From: Alnus glutinosa
Taxonomy: Eukaryota > Streptophyta > Magnoliopsida > Fagales > Betulaceae
Direction of reading: 5' to 3'
NCBI RefSeq assembly: GCF_958979055.1
Contig: NC_084894.1
Span: forward strand, 5,337,001-5,401,000
Length of the DNA: 64,000 bases
Below are positions 33,901 to 49,092 of the stretch, piece by piece. The translations under genes were made by a program, and so were the position numbers. Under the pieces are notes generated by a model, which worked only from the letters and a program-made list of their open reading frames with translations, was not told the DNA's origin and did no database searches. Position 1 is the first letter of the stretch. Every line of letters begins with the position of its first letter.

Positions 33901-35311
33901 AATGTATATGTTTTCTTTCAAGCATGTCTGAAATGAATTAAACATTTATGCACTTAAAGTTATGTCTTTTCCACATGGATGAGTTTCTTGACATAGTACG
34001 CTTGTTTCGCCTCTTTTCCATAATTCTTCATATGTTGCTAGCATCCCTTCAATTGTTTAATAAACAACGAACGGAAAGGGGTTTTCCTTGTGCAGATCCT
34101 ATTTCAATGAGTTGATGAGTCGATCCACCTACACATCTTGCTTTTAATTAATGCTTTGTTTGGTTTTTCCTTCTAAGAAAAAAAATTAATAAGTTGAAAT
34201 ATGTCATTTGATACACAATTGTTTGCTGCAATATAATAATAATTCAAAAACATTATATCCACGAAAGTAAATGTTGCTGCCTACTACAAAATGAGATTTG
34301 AACAAATCAATCTGGATATGTTTCTTAAAAGGTCCTACAGATATCATAATTAGAAGTGTTTTATCAAAATTAGGCATACCTTGACATAGTCATCCCACAC
34401 TGAATCATTTGCAACAATCATCTTCCGCATTTCATCCCATTTGAAATCAGGATTAGAAAGGAGTTCCTTTAAGATCCCATACTGTTTCTTCCAAGTTCTA
34501 AGGCGATTCCTAATGTGTTCTTTTGACAAATTAGGCCCAAATTTTTCATTTAAAGCCAAAACAGCCCTGTCATATGCCTCGCGCTGTAGAATATTGTCTA
34601 TTTTATACCCCTTTCTCACTTGCTCCACAAGAATCTTACCAAGGCAACGATCCATTTCTTCTGTCCACCTTAAGTTTTTTGTATGCCTGTCATCACTCTG
34701 AATCTCAGACACAATGCCTGCATCCACACCCTCCTTGCTGACTGTCAAGTCTTCATCAATTTCAGCATCATTATCAGAACAGCTTTCTACTGATTGATCA
34801 TTGCCCAAGATAATGCACAACTCATCATAATTTTCAATGAACTTTGATCGGAAAATCCTGGCATCAGGGTGTGCCTGCAGGTAAAGTAAGATCAATTAAT
34901 AAGAACTTAGTATCACCCTGCTCGAGTGCATAATTATTGCATCAGAGTGAATGAATGCACCTGGATGTAGGCATTCCATACAGAATTATCTGCAATAACC
35001 ATCTTTCGTGTCTCGTCCCACTTAAATCCTTTATGACCAAGGAGCTCCTTTAAAATCCCAAACTGCTTCTTCCACGTTTTTAGCCGATTTCGAATATGTT
35101 CTTTTGTCAAAACAAGCCCAAAATTTTCATGTAAGGCTGTAAGTGCTGCTCTGTATGCTGCAGGCTTGAAAGTGCTATCTATCTTGTTTCCCTTTCTCAC
35201 TTGCTCAACAAGTGTCTCTGTAAGACAGCGATCCATCTCACCCGTCCATGTCATGTATTTTACGTTATCTTTAGCATTGCAACTACGAGTCTGGTATACC
35301 TTACAATACAT
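30978..35311 (-). CDS. Four-domain Myb/SANT-like DNA-binding protein (At2g24960-like)
   Basis: Five coding exons joined in one frame: 35311-34961, 34874-34380, 33112-32663, 32543-32046, 31526-30978, all introns GT-AG and phase 0, giving 780 residues. Exons 1-4 each carry one Myb/SANT-like domain (Myb_DNA-bind_3 type) with the pattern W-T-x-E/N-M-D-R/C-C-L, then E-x-I/V-R-N-R-L-(K/R)-T-W-K-K-Q-(Y/F), then W-D-E-x-(R/Y)-K-M-V. Exons 2-5 each open with HPDA or NPDA. The C-terminal exon has an acidic Ser/Gln linker and a helical end (FDERRAMMFMKLNERLRRKW). This domain type is shared with the Myb-like partner of PIF/Harbinger transposases and many domesticated plant proteins; DNA binding is inferred. 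Start: first ATG after a TTTTCAG acceptor at about 35321, suggesting an upstream leader exon. Confidence 0.88.
31568..31635. mobile_element. Short hairpin MITE in intron 4 of the Myb/SANT gene
   Basis: Arms of about 22 bases (TGCACAACACAAGACACATG and its mirror image) around a 22-base loop that is itself partly palindromic. Related in style to the hairpins at 3811 and 38985. Confidence 0.7.
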
Positions 35312-35321
35312 TCCTGATTCC

Positions 35322-36860
35322 TGAAAATTTTCAAACATGTAGCAAACCATGTTGACATGTTCTGTTTATTACATGTAAAAGATAAACAAACCTAGCAACA
35401 ACTCCTGTGGCTAAGCCCTTAAAACACGGACATCCCTTGTGGTTTTTTTTTGTGATACTTGTACCCATGTGGTCAAACAAAGGAGGTAAAAGATATGCCT
35501 TTTAAAATGAGATTGAATTTAGAACAATATCCTCACTAACTCAGCAAGCAATCAAACATTTTAATTCTCTAGAGCAGAGAGAAAGAGAGAGAGAGAGAAC
35601 TCAACCCACTTAACCTCCTTTTGCAACCCCCTGGTACCCCAGGGTGGGTGCACAGGGCTCTACAAATACATTAACAAACGCACCCTTTTCCACCAACACA
35701 TCTTTTTCCCTCCAATACTCCACCCCTTCCATCTCAACAAAGTCCATATAGTTTCTCCCAAAAACTGTCAAGATCCTTAAAGATCACCCACTGAACTAAA
35801 GAAAGGAGAATAAAAAACCATAAGTAAAAAAAGTAAAGAAGAAATGGAGTTAACAATACCCAAACGCATAAATACTTGGAAAAAGATTGAGAGAGAGAGA
35901 GAGAGAGAAGAAACCTTATGGCACGTTTGGGTGTTCGATTTTTTGAAATCTGAATTCAACTATAATTTAGTGCGCGAATTCAGAAGCACATAAAGTTGAA
36001 AAAGATGTTTGGATAGTCTGATTTTCTGAGATAATATTAGAAAAAGTAAGATAAAATCTGATTTGTTTTTGAAAAACCCAAACATTGTAACAAATAGAAT
36101 CAAGATTCTTCTTGTTCCCAAACATCTAGCCACCTTGAAAGTCTCCAATAAATTCCAATTCCAAGTATTCCCAATACAATTTCAATAAAACCCATTTTAC
36201 CACATATCCCCAGTAGAAATCCGCAAATAGACAAAATTGGACCATACCCATTACATGATGTCGTCATGTTTCCTAACCCCTTCCCCTTTTTACCTCTTCT
36301 ACAAGTGCCCCTGTATTGTTAATTATTATTTTTATTTATAATTTTTAAAAGCAAGGAAGGAGGGAAAATGAGACGGGGTTGGGTAATACAATGCCTAGGT
36401 TGACACAAATTGAGGCCATCAGCCACACCAATGGTTACACACCTTCACCCTCTCCAATACATTCTCAAGTGGCCATTGGCGTGCACTATCACCCACCACT
36501 ATGCATAGCCAAACCATCACCGAGTTATGCAATTCCAAACCCACCGATGCCTTCCTTTTTTTCTTTTTTTGTGACTTCTGCACCTCAATGTTCATAAGAT
36601 AAACACAAAAATAGACAGTATCCCCTTTCCATCCCTTACAATGGCAACTATGGATGAGATAGGATGGGTATTCACATTCAAAGGACCTCAGCAAGGTTAT
36701 TTTTGTCAACTAGGAAACAGAAGCATCATGTGCATATCATATGGATAAAATACGGTGTGTTTTTAACTGCAAAAATGTGACAGAGACAGGCACAAGGGGT
36801 ATAAGTATCACAAACTAAACCGCGATAGAGGATTGATGCTTTAAGGGCTAACCATAAGGA
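35322..36860. other. Upstream/leader-intron region of the Myb/SANT gene
   Basis: Contains GA repeats at 35577-35599 and 35887-35908 and no supported coding region. If the leader exon at 38137 is real this is intron. Confidence 0.4.
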
Positions 36861-36869
36861 ATGTAAGTA

Positions 36870-37740
36870 TAATTTCCTCAATGCTTAATAATGTATTCCT
36901 GTATTTACAGATACAATTAAAGGAGTTAAAAATTGAAGAATATTTGCTAGAAACACTAAGAAGGACTTGGAAGTATGGATTTCGGGTGAGTAATCAACCC
37001 ACCCAACCCCGAAGGATTCCAAGCAACAAGCAACAGGTTGACATCGGTAGGGATTTTTTCCTTCGAACAGGCCCCTGTGGTTTGGCAATACCAACCCCTC
37101 CCCCACCCCCACAGCTGACCCTACCCTTAACCCTTCCAATGACACAAGCAACTATGGCAGGTGTGTGTTGAAGGCAATAGGGTTGATGCTAGAAAAGAGG
37201 CAGTGCATGAGCCACATTGGGTGGCCGATCAATGAGGCAAGGCGGTCTAGGTTGGGGAACAGTCCAAAGATCTTGACAAGGGTTTGTAGTCTCTTGGACG
37301 TGAAGCAGATAATGAAGGCGCAAAAGAATTGCGTGGCAAACCACCTGAGGCTGAAGCAGTTGTTATAACAGGGCATAGTTTGTCAGGAGGAGTTGGCAGA
37401 GGTTTTGGGGTGTTTGACTCTGCTGTAGAAGTTGAATCCCAGGTGATTGGCCTAAGCCCAGCACAACCAACCAGCCAAGCTGCGGTTCACCTTCATAGGA
37501 TGGTTGATTCAGGGTCGGTGGCCGGATTCCACCTACAAACCTATCGGTTTGGCCATACGGCTCCAGTTAATACCAATCCAAGGGTCATTGCTCACTTCCA
37601 GTACAAAGACCAACCCCAGAATCTTATCAAAGCTAAAAAGAAAGATGAAAATAAATTTCAGTATGACTGGACTCCTAGACCTGATGATGACAAGATAACA
37701 TTTCACCTGTGCTTAATAGTTACAATTAAATCAATTTAAT
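36870..37740 (+). other. Unrecognised gene-like fragment(s)
   Basis: Less AT-rich than its surroundings, with a 136-codon frame at 37329-37739 (GHSLSGGVGRGFGVFDSAVE ... QYKDQPQNLIKAKKKDENKF) and a Pro-rich 96-codon frame at 36881-37171. Neither has a clear start context, splice partners or a family I recognise. It may be a decayed gene or captured fragment. Confidence 0.3.
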
Positions 37741-38984
37741 AACTTCAATCTCATGTAATTTCATCATCATCCATCACTTTATAGAAGACCTCATTGCAAC
37801 TATGAAACATTGGCTAATACAAGACCAGCAAGGCTGATGCACGAAAGGGGGGACTTCTAGCACAAAAAGATAAACTTAGAGTTGAGAATTGAGAATTGAA
37901 AGCAATGGAAGTGATACCATTTTATTGGCAGCCAAAAGCAAACAAATATAACAAAATTGCTCAGCTATATGATGTTGAGTCTCTTTAAGGATCACCTTAC
38001 CTAGAGCTACAAATGATACTTCTGTAACTCCTTTTTATTTCGAATTCGATTATAAAAAAAATAAATAACGAATCCATCGAAGTTAGCAATGAAGAGCGGA
38101 GATTGCAGTGAAAGACAAAAGGAGATCTCTGCTTACCTGCGATGGAGAAACCGAAACGGTGTTAGAAATTGCCGGCCGGTCTTCGTTCTCACGGTTGCCT
38201 TCTCATGGCAAATTTCCTGTTGTTTGGTTTTGGTTAAATACCTTCTTTCCACGTGGTTTAACAAATTTTTAAAAAAATAAAAAATTCACAAGAAACCAAT
38301 CAAAAAAAAATGCCACGTGACGATATGCCTACTTAAAAAAAATAAAAATAAATAAAAATAAAAATAAAAATTCTCAAAACAATAAATAAATAAAAAAGGG
38401 TGGCCGAACCACCTCTTCCCAAATAGCAAAATGACCTTTAGGTTTGGCTCGGACACCCCGTTTGTCTTAAGGATGATTTCGACCACTCCCTACGGTCGGT
38501 TTAGAAGTGGGTAACCCTTGAAAGGAGTTCGGTCACCCTTTTTTCCTATGTGGAGTGGATCTCCACCCTTACCGTCCCCTCTATGAGGTGTGTGGGGCTA
38601 GAGCCACACTCCTCCACTTACATCTATGGGGTGGAGGGTTGCAATGGGATGGATATTTTTGTTTTTATTAGCGTAATTACTTGTATGGCATGTTGATGTG
38701 TTTTTGGATACATGTGTCACATTTTTATTGGTCTAATGTGAACAATATAATAAGCGACAAGTTTTCCTTTAGAAGTGTATAGCAGGCCGAATAAAAATTA
38801 GCCTGCCTCTACTATATCCGTCCACCTACATTGCTTATAGACATATTTCCAACCCTTAACCCTAGGTGAGCAAATACCCATTCCGATATTCGCCCATATA
38901 TGGCATATAGCAAAATATGAGTAGATGGGGGCAGATATTCAATACAACAATGTGAAAATGGATTTTCAAGAAGGAAAATGTTAA
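37741..38984. other. Intergenic; possible leader exon
   Basis: On the minus strand 38137 is a strong donor (ATCGCAG|GTAAGC) after a GC-richer stretch from about 38250, consistent with a non-coding first exon of the Myb/SANT gene. The rest is AT-rich with A/T runs at 38338-38395 and a short GGTGG-rich segment at 38560-38640. Confidence 0.35.
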
Positions 38985-39110
38985 ATTTACAACACCAACA
39001 CAACAACCCCTCACATGAGGGTGGACTCCACACACTAGGACCCACCCTCATGTCTGGGACCCACCCTCATGTGATGAGTTGTTGTAATGGTGTTGTGTAT
39101 AAATCAAATC
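38985..39110. mobile_element. Hairpin MITE, second copy of the inner 3811 family
   Basis: TTTACAACACCAACACAACA ... TGTTGTAATGGTGTTGTGTA around two copies of ACCCACCCTCATGT. Opposite orientation to the copy at 3811-3932, with matching flanking words (GGAAAATGTTAAAT; ATAAATCAAATCCC). Confidence 0.78.
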
Positions 39111-39178
39111 CCGGGAGAAAGTGTTTTGCATGCACAAGAAGCAAAAGAGTATAGGATAGCCATTCTTGTTATTAAAAG

Positions 39179-39224
<46 letters not shown>

Positions 39225-40119
39225 ACATTCCCAAGTAAGGGAATGTGAATTTTCATTTCTCTAAAATGAATTCACATTCACAACAAAGGCATCATCATTG
39301 GGGAGGAAATTCACATTCCCAAACTTAAGTGCAAACAAACGAGTACAAACTCCCTATAATTATCAAAATTAGAAATTCGGGTAATTATCTGTCACATAGA
39401 CAAAATTGAGAAATTTTTGGAATACATTACTTGAAAATTGTTGCATTAAGGCTCTGTCAAAACCTTTAGACATAAAAGTTTTTTGGAAAACATTTTCCCT
39501 ATTTTTTCATTGTTTGGTACAATAAAAAATCGTGGTCAAACCAAAAACATTTTTAGCCTTCTTTAATTCTTGTAAAATGGTTTACGGTTTTTAAACCATT
39601 TTATGAATTTGAGCTTCTCATTCTCGACCAACAGTACCCAACCTCCGTCTCACACGCACTCTCTCTCACTCGCTGTCAGAGCCATCGTCGGGGTCGCTGG
39701 AGTCGTCTCCAGAGTTTAATTTCTAATCACAAGATCTGGCAAAGGAGCTCTGTCTCCAGACTCTCCACACAAAAGGCATACTTCTTAAACAGAATCAATG
39801 AAAGTCACGTGGTCAGATCTATTATTGCAGTATAAATAAGAGGTTTCTCCATGATCAATGGGTCATAGCATGTGAGTAAGGACCATGGCAACGTTTTCTT
39901 GGGACAAAGAGTTGTTTAATTAATCTATAGAGTAGATTTTGGGACCACATATGTTGTATACGAGGATGAGATCTTGACTCCTGTTGAAGAAGAAAAAAAA
40001 TGTTGTTTTTCGAACATATTAAAAAATATTTATAATAGTTCCAAAATTATTTAAGAAATTAAGAACATATAATGGTTTTGCATGAGACATGATTTTACTT
40101 GAAGTCATGTTTTGAAAAT
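39111..40119. other. AT-rich repeat-derived spacer
   Basis: A 40-base A run at 39183-39222, then sequence resembling transposon ends (CATAAAAGTTTTTTGGAAAAC), and an imperfect CT/CACTCG patch near 39650-39700. No gene. Confidence 0.5.
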
Positions 40120-40610
40120 TGATTTTCACTTGATATTGTGTTTAGAAAACAGAATTTTATAAAAGTATACGTTGCAGTCTGGTTTCATCTGGATAAACTC
40201 ATTCTCAGTGCCATAATTTCTTCTCTCACGGAAGGAGTATTGACGCACGTCGTCGGAGTTCAAACTTCTCGTGAAGTGTCGGTTCGATCTCCTCGAAAAA
40301 ATGTTTGCTTCTCAATCCAAGGCTCGGCAACATGCAGACCCGCCACCAATTAGCAACAATGAAGAAGGGCAGCCTATTCGTGGCTGACTATTTAAACCAT
40401 AAGGCTCAAAATATGTCTCATATATTAACCCTCTGTGAAGGACTTTTAAAGGATTGGAAGCTTATCTCTTATGTTCTTGGTCTTAATAGCTGAATATAAA
40501 TCCTTTTAGCAACCTCAATTACTACCCGCGAACCCATGATCTCCTTGGAGGACCTCTATGCTCACTTGTTGAATTATGAGCAACGATTAGACTACCAATT
40601 ATTTTGAGTT
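40120..40610 (+). mobile_element. Ty1/copia gag fragment (fossil)
   Basis: The translated pieces carry the hallmarks of a copia gag polyprotein (UBN2/Retrotran_gag-like): the LKKGS-x-V-ADY-type segment, the L-x-Y-V-x-GL segment and the EPMISLEDLYAHLLNYEQRL segment. It is a broken internal fragment without LTRs nearby. Age unknown but old, judging from its decay. Confidence 0.75.
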
Positions 40611-41984
40611 TATTTTTGTTCTATCATTCTTGTCAAATAAGAAGAAAAGAAAAAAAAAAAAAAGTAGCAAAAAAGTGGATATAAAACTCTTAGAGCATCT
40701 GAAGCATATCACTAAATGGCTCATATAAGATATATTTAGGTAATATGATCCACTTTTTTTCCTTCAACAAGTTAGTCCAAACACAATTTGTGCTAAAGTT
40801 AATATGAGATCGCTATCGAGTGGGTTTTGTGATTTCAAAATGAGCGATTTAAAAAATAGCAATTTCAAAATGCACTTAAGCGTTTGATAAAATAACGGTT
40901 TAGCCTTTAAAATTATATATTATTTTACGTTTTCAAACTGCAACTTTTGAAAAACGTACTTTCAAATGAGGCACTTTCAACAATTTTGTTTAAAATACAC
41001 ATTTGGCCTACGAAATTATAGATTCATAGAGCCAAACAGAATCTTTAGTCTTTCGAGATCGAGGTTTACGTGATGGAGTATGCTTCTCATATTATTAATC
41101 GAGAATCAAATCTCGTGATTAACCTATTGTTTAAGTGTGGGACAGTTCAAGTGCTTTGAGTTTACTCCTAAGTTATAATAATATATCTTGTGGTTAGCTG
41201 TACATAATGAATTTTTCTCCCTTTTTTTTATAAAAAAATAAAAAACAATCTTTTTACAAGGTTAATTAATTTTGGTAATTAATTAAGATGGCCCTATGGA
41301 AGGTAACCTCTTTGAGTAATAATATATAGAGATAATGAGCAGCATATATTGAGGCGGTTGGGACATAATAAGTAACCTAAACTCTAAGCTAAAGGTAGAT
41401 CAAGTCGGGAATAAAATAAAGTAGAACATGTGTTAATCGAGCTTAGGTACAGTGGAGTGTGGTGTGAGATTAGATAGGCTTATAACGTTGGTTGGCACTT
41501 GGCAGGTCACATGCCCCAATCCATAATCTCATGTGACTCTTACAGCAAAGCTTTTCCTACCTTTTTCTGTCCTTTTGTACATAGTTTTGGACACGGCCAG
41601 CAATTCTTTGAATTAGTAATTGTAATTATGCCGGCTGAGTTGACAAAAAAGACCTTCATTTCTTCAAAGTAGTTTAATGAATTGACTCGATTGCCCTCCA
41701 GTCTAATTGAGAAATGAAAAAGTTTTTCTTGAGTGGAATTTTGCCAATAATATAATTGATTAACTTTACTTGACCCCATATATTAGGTTTTCAATCATTG
41801 TTTAATGTAACACAAAACAAGTTCCATTGCTTCTTCAAGAAATGGATGTAACACCATAGTGAAAAACACTTACCAAAGTTTAAACTTTAATAGCATATAA
41901 TTTGTTTCAATCATTGTTTAGGTTTTATTTAACAAATATCCATAGATGATGAGTAGGAAAAAAAAAATGAAACTTAGTCTAATG
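40611..41984. other. AT-rich spacer, nothing firm
   Basis: Contains MITE-like words (TAGAGCATCTGAAGCATATC near 40691) but no terminal repeats that I could pair. No gene. Confidence 0.5.
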
Positions 41985-42805
41985 CTCTGTATGTTTCGAT
42001 GTAAATTGTTTTTTGTAGTAAAATATTTTCAACAAAATCAATTTTTTTTAGAAAAAATAATTTTTCTAAAAATAATTTTTGGTATTTGGGTATTTGACTT
42101 GTATGAAAAAAATTACAAAATGCAAAAAACAAACGATGACAAAATTCTAGCGATTGTGGCAGGAATCCAGCAGCACTAGCCAGATTCCGTCGTCAATCGA
42201 CAAAATTCTGGCCAGTTTCGTCTGAATCTAGCACAATGCAGCCGGAATCTGGCAATAGTAGTCAGATTCCGACGCATTTGGCCAGTACAGTCGGATTCTT
42301 GCCAGTTCCGGTTGTACTGGCCAAATTCGTCGGAATCTGGCTACTATTGCCAGATTTTGGCAACAAGACCGAAATCCGGTGCAAAATGATTCTGGCTATG
42401 TTGGTTGGAATCCGGTGCAAACTGCTAGATTTCGGCACTGGCTGACCGGATTTCAACGACAGTGACTAGAATTCGGGAGCCATTTTCGCCAGATTTTGGT
42501 GCCTGGATCCCAAAATCCTGAAACATTCGGCTCAAATTTGGGCCGCCAATAAACTCTAATATTCAGCGATGGCGAATTCTCACAAATGTGCGTGTAAGAA
42601 TGAAGAGTTTAATTTTTTTTTAAAAAAAAAAAAACGATTTACGATTTTTAAAACCATAAAATTATTTTCCAAAAATTAAAGAGGTTTTTTTTTTGTCAAA
42701 TTGAAAATAATTTTTGTTCACCATCATTTTTTGTTGCACTAAACACCGAAAAACACAAAAAATATTTTTCAAAAAATATTTTACATCTTAACAAACGAAA
42801 CATAA
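41985..42805. mobile_element. Foldback-type element with a large central hairpin
   Basis: Outer ends mirror each other (CTGTATGTTTCGATGTAAAT at 41984 against TTTACATCTTAACAAACGAA and ACATAAAAG at 42779-42810). The centre has an almost perfect inverted repeat of about 49 bases (42246-42296 with 42308-42357) starting AATCTGGCAATAGTAG, plus further copies of the words CAGATTCCG and GGAATCTGG. No coding capacity; the palindrome produces mirrored short frames on both strands. Confidence 0.65.
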
Positions 42806-43750
42806 AAGTTTTCATGTAATTTTAATTTAGTCCCTTGTAGGAGTGAACCAAAGGGGGACGAAGAGCGGCCATGGCCCCTTATAGGCCCCCCTCCTCCCAC
42901 AAAAGGGGAAAAAAAAAAAAAAAAAAAACTTATTATGATAGCCTAATTTTTTTTAAAAAAATAAAAAATAAATAAATCAATGCAATCTAATCCCTTTAAA
43001 GTTAAGTTTTTAGTTCGGTCCTAATCTTCCTAAGTTGTTAATTTCAAAAATAGAGTATGTTTGATCATCTGTTTTTTAGAATATTTTTTATTTTTAGTTT
43101 GAAAAAAGTATTATAACGTGACATAAATCTAAATTTTTTTTTTAAGTGTTTTATAGTGTTTGTTAATATATTTGTCTTTGAGAACCAAACCAAAAGACAG
43201 AGAACAAACACATAAATAAACAATCAATCCTTTTAAATTATTATGTCTTTATCGGATCAAACAAACAATTGAATTTTACCACATAATTAGAACTCAAATT
43301 CTTTATTAATTTATTCAAAATTTTGTAATGATTCGGCGCCATTAAAGATAATGTAGGATTTCAGTCAATCCATTAGGCATATCATTGAATTGAAATTGAA
43401 TATTTGTTAAACTGTTTACTTGATTGAGACTTACCATCCACTATATTTCAATCACCATTTGATCTTTAATGTTATTAAATTAAAAAGTTATATATATGGA
43501 GACAACCAAAAGAAAATAATACAAGTCAAAAAGCACGTTCTGTTCATTTTGATTTTGAACCAACACTTTACTAAACAAATCAAATCAACTTTAAATTAAT
43601 TTCAACTTATTTACAGCCGTCCATACTAAATACCAAAATGTATAAGGTAAAACCTGTTGTATAATGAAAAAGATGAATGCCAAAGCTGTTTTTAGTATTT
43701 TTTTTATGTCTATTTGAAAGGACATAAATATAGCCAACATTATTTGTAGA
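42806..43750. other. AT-rich spacer, nothing recognised
   Basis: Long A/T runs (42910-42927, 43130-43145). No gene or paired repeat found. Confidence 0.5.
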
Positions 43751-44075
43751 CTTTGGCAATTTTGACACGATCTGCGAAATCGACACGAACACGGCACGAA
43801 TATATAGGGTTTGGGTTTATGCTATAACTCGTTTATGACCCGTCAACCCGTTCATGACACGTTTATGACCCGTTAATGACACGTTTGTGACCCACTAACC
43901 TGTTTATGACCCGTTTATGACCCATTGACCCGTTTATAACATATTTATGACGTAATAATTACATATTTTTTTACCAAATTAGCTAAATGGGTTGACACGC
44001 TAACCCGATGGGTTGACACGCCAACCAAATGGGTTGACACGACAACCCGAATTGCCAAGCCTAATTATTTGACAT
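43751..44075. mobile_element. MITE-like element with GACCCGTTTATGAC repeats
   Basis: Ends read CTTTGGCAATTTTGACACGA and, mirrored, TAGGCTTGGCAATTCGGGTT. The left half has about eight copies of CCCGTTTATGACACG-like words; the right half has three copies of GGGTTGACACG(C)CAACCC-like words. The two halves are loosely complementary. Confidence 0.6.
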
Positions 44076-45180
44076 GTGACTCAGCAAATTTTCTCTTAAA
44101 TTTAGGTAAAAAAATCTTTTCTTTTATTTTTTAGATATGAACTTTTTGAAACATCTACGTCTCATTATCTATTTTAGTTATTTACTTGTATTATTCTATT
44201 TAATTTGGCAAGCACAGGAGCAGCTCACCAATTTTTAATTTAAAGCAATTAATTGAATATATTTCTATATTCACCCAAAATTGCATTTTGGCTAACCAAA
44301 GGTTTTGCCAAATGTCTTATCCATGTTAAAAAAAAAAAATTCTTTCTTTGACGTAAATTTTCTTGTAACCTAATCTATGAAATGTCATGTGTTTAGCATG
44401 AGAAGCTGTCACTCATATTGTAGACACAATCTTGATGAAAGAAATTCTTCTCCAAATCTATGATTTTGAGCTTGTTTGGTAACCCATCCTAATATTTCCA
44501 ATTTCCAATTCCCATTTTACTTATCTCAAAAAAATCAAATAAAAAACATTCCAACTTTTTTACACTTATTACGTCACATCAATAATTTTTTATTACTATT
44601 CAAATAAAAAAACTCACTACAACACTTTTCTATAAAACATTCTCAAATTTTATATCACATCAATCATTTCATACTATTATTCAAATAAATATTCCAATTT
44701 TCATTTACTTACCAAAATATTATAAATATTATAATCACGGAACTTGTTGACCCTATGTGTGGACCCCAGCCGGTGCTATGATTTTATTTAATATGAATGG
44801 AATTTGTTCCCAAAAAATTAAAAAATAAAAAATTGAAGAAGATTTTCTAGATTTTCTCACATGTTTTTTAAATAATAAGGAAAAAATTTGGAAAAGACAC
44901 ATATTTTTTTAATAAAATTTCTTTTATTCTATTATTTCTATTTAAAAAATACGTACTTTTCACACGTAAAAGAGACCCATAAAATTTTTATAAACCGATG
45001 ATGAAGTTTTTCTGTCCTAAGACTTAAGTAATAAATAATAATAAATAAATAATTTTTTTTTAAAAAAAAAAAAAGAAGAAGAAGAAGGGAATAGATAACG
45101 ATTGGGTACCAAATGACAAGGGACAGTGAAGTCAATAAGCACAAGGTCATTTCTGTCTATAGGTACAAAACCCCCATTTC
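44076..45180. other. AT-rich spacer upstream of beta-tubulin
   Basis: Repeated words ATCACATCAAT and TACTATTATTCAAATAAA between 44560 and 44700 hint at a short tandem or MITE; limits unclear. No gene. Confidence 0.45.
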
Positions 45181-45927
45181 ACACCGTAACTAGCTCGATC
45201 CACACCCTATATTCTGTCCATCGACGGCATCCAACGGGGCAACACGAAACGAGAGGGAAATAACGCTGGCCCTCCGATCTTACAACCTGGCACTCTTGCT
45301 TCATTATATAACCCCACATTTCAACTGCTCGTCTTCCCAACCCACTCTCAGTCTCTCTCTCTCACTCACTCACTCATAATCCGATCGAGTCACGCCAGTG
45401 CTCGATCGCCGGAACTTCACCGGAGCCCCGCCGGGATACTCACTTCTAGTCGCCGGATTACTCATCGGTGAGTTCCAGTTCTTAGATCTGGCATGTATTT
45501 TACTGTGTCTGATTGCTCAGAAAACCGAGGAAAGGAAAGGAAAAGCGAAAAAAGCGTATTTTTGATTCTACGTTTTGGAATGTGTTAATTAACTTTCTTT
45601 TGCTTCCCTTTATTTTCTCGGCAACCAAACGGTCTAGATATTCTAGTTTTCTTGCTTAATGCTGGAATTTTGTATTTCTCTGTCTTTATTCTGGTTTGTC
45701 AGAACATAATTCTCATTTTGAACTCTCTTCCGTGATTTTTTTTCCTCAATATGTTTAGCAACTGAGCAATGGAAGAAATGAGGGATTTACGTTTCAGAGA
45801 TCATAATACAGTTCTGTTATTGTTTTTCTTATTTCCTCCATATTCATCATTAGGCTTTTAACTGAATTTCACTGATTTTGCTGTTTGATTATTGCGCTTG
45901 TACTTGTGCTTAGTTTCCAGAAAGAAA
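45181..45927 (+). promoter_or_regulatory. Beta-tubulin promoter, leader and leader intron
   Basis: TATA box TTATATAA at 45304-45311; a pyrimidine-rich leader with CT/CTCA repeats follows (45350-45375). A leader intron fits 45468-45920 (CATCG|GTGAGTTCC donor, TAGTTTCCAG acceptor), leaving seven leader bases before the ATG. The word CATCCAACGGGG near 45228 resembles the M-phase MSA core. Confidence 0.65.
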
Positions 45928-48866
<2,939 letters not shown>

Positions 48867-49092
48867 GGAGGTGTGGGAGATATAAAAGTTTTTTCCTAGT
48901 GCATTATCATATACGGTGGCAAAAAATCTACTACTTGCGGTAATGATGGTAAAGAGTTGGGAAAGTGCCTAGTTTTCCTCGTAGTCTGATATTAGTGGTT
49001 GGGAGATAGAAAGTTGTGTGTATGTTTGATTTCAAACTTTACTTTCTGTATCAGTTTCTCTATATTTGAAGTTTAGAGTTGCGTGGTTAGTG

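Noticed and set aside
40250-40330. GGTTCGATCTCC, resembling a tRNA T-arm
   Set aside because: No matching acceptor, D or anticodon arm; lies within the copia fossil.
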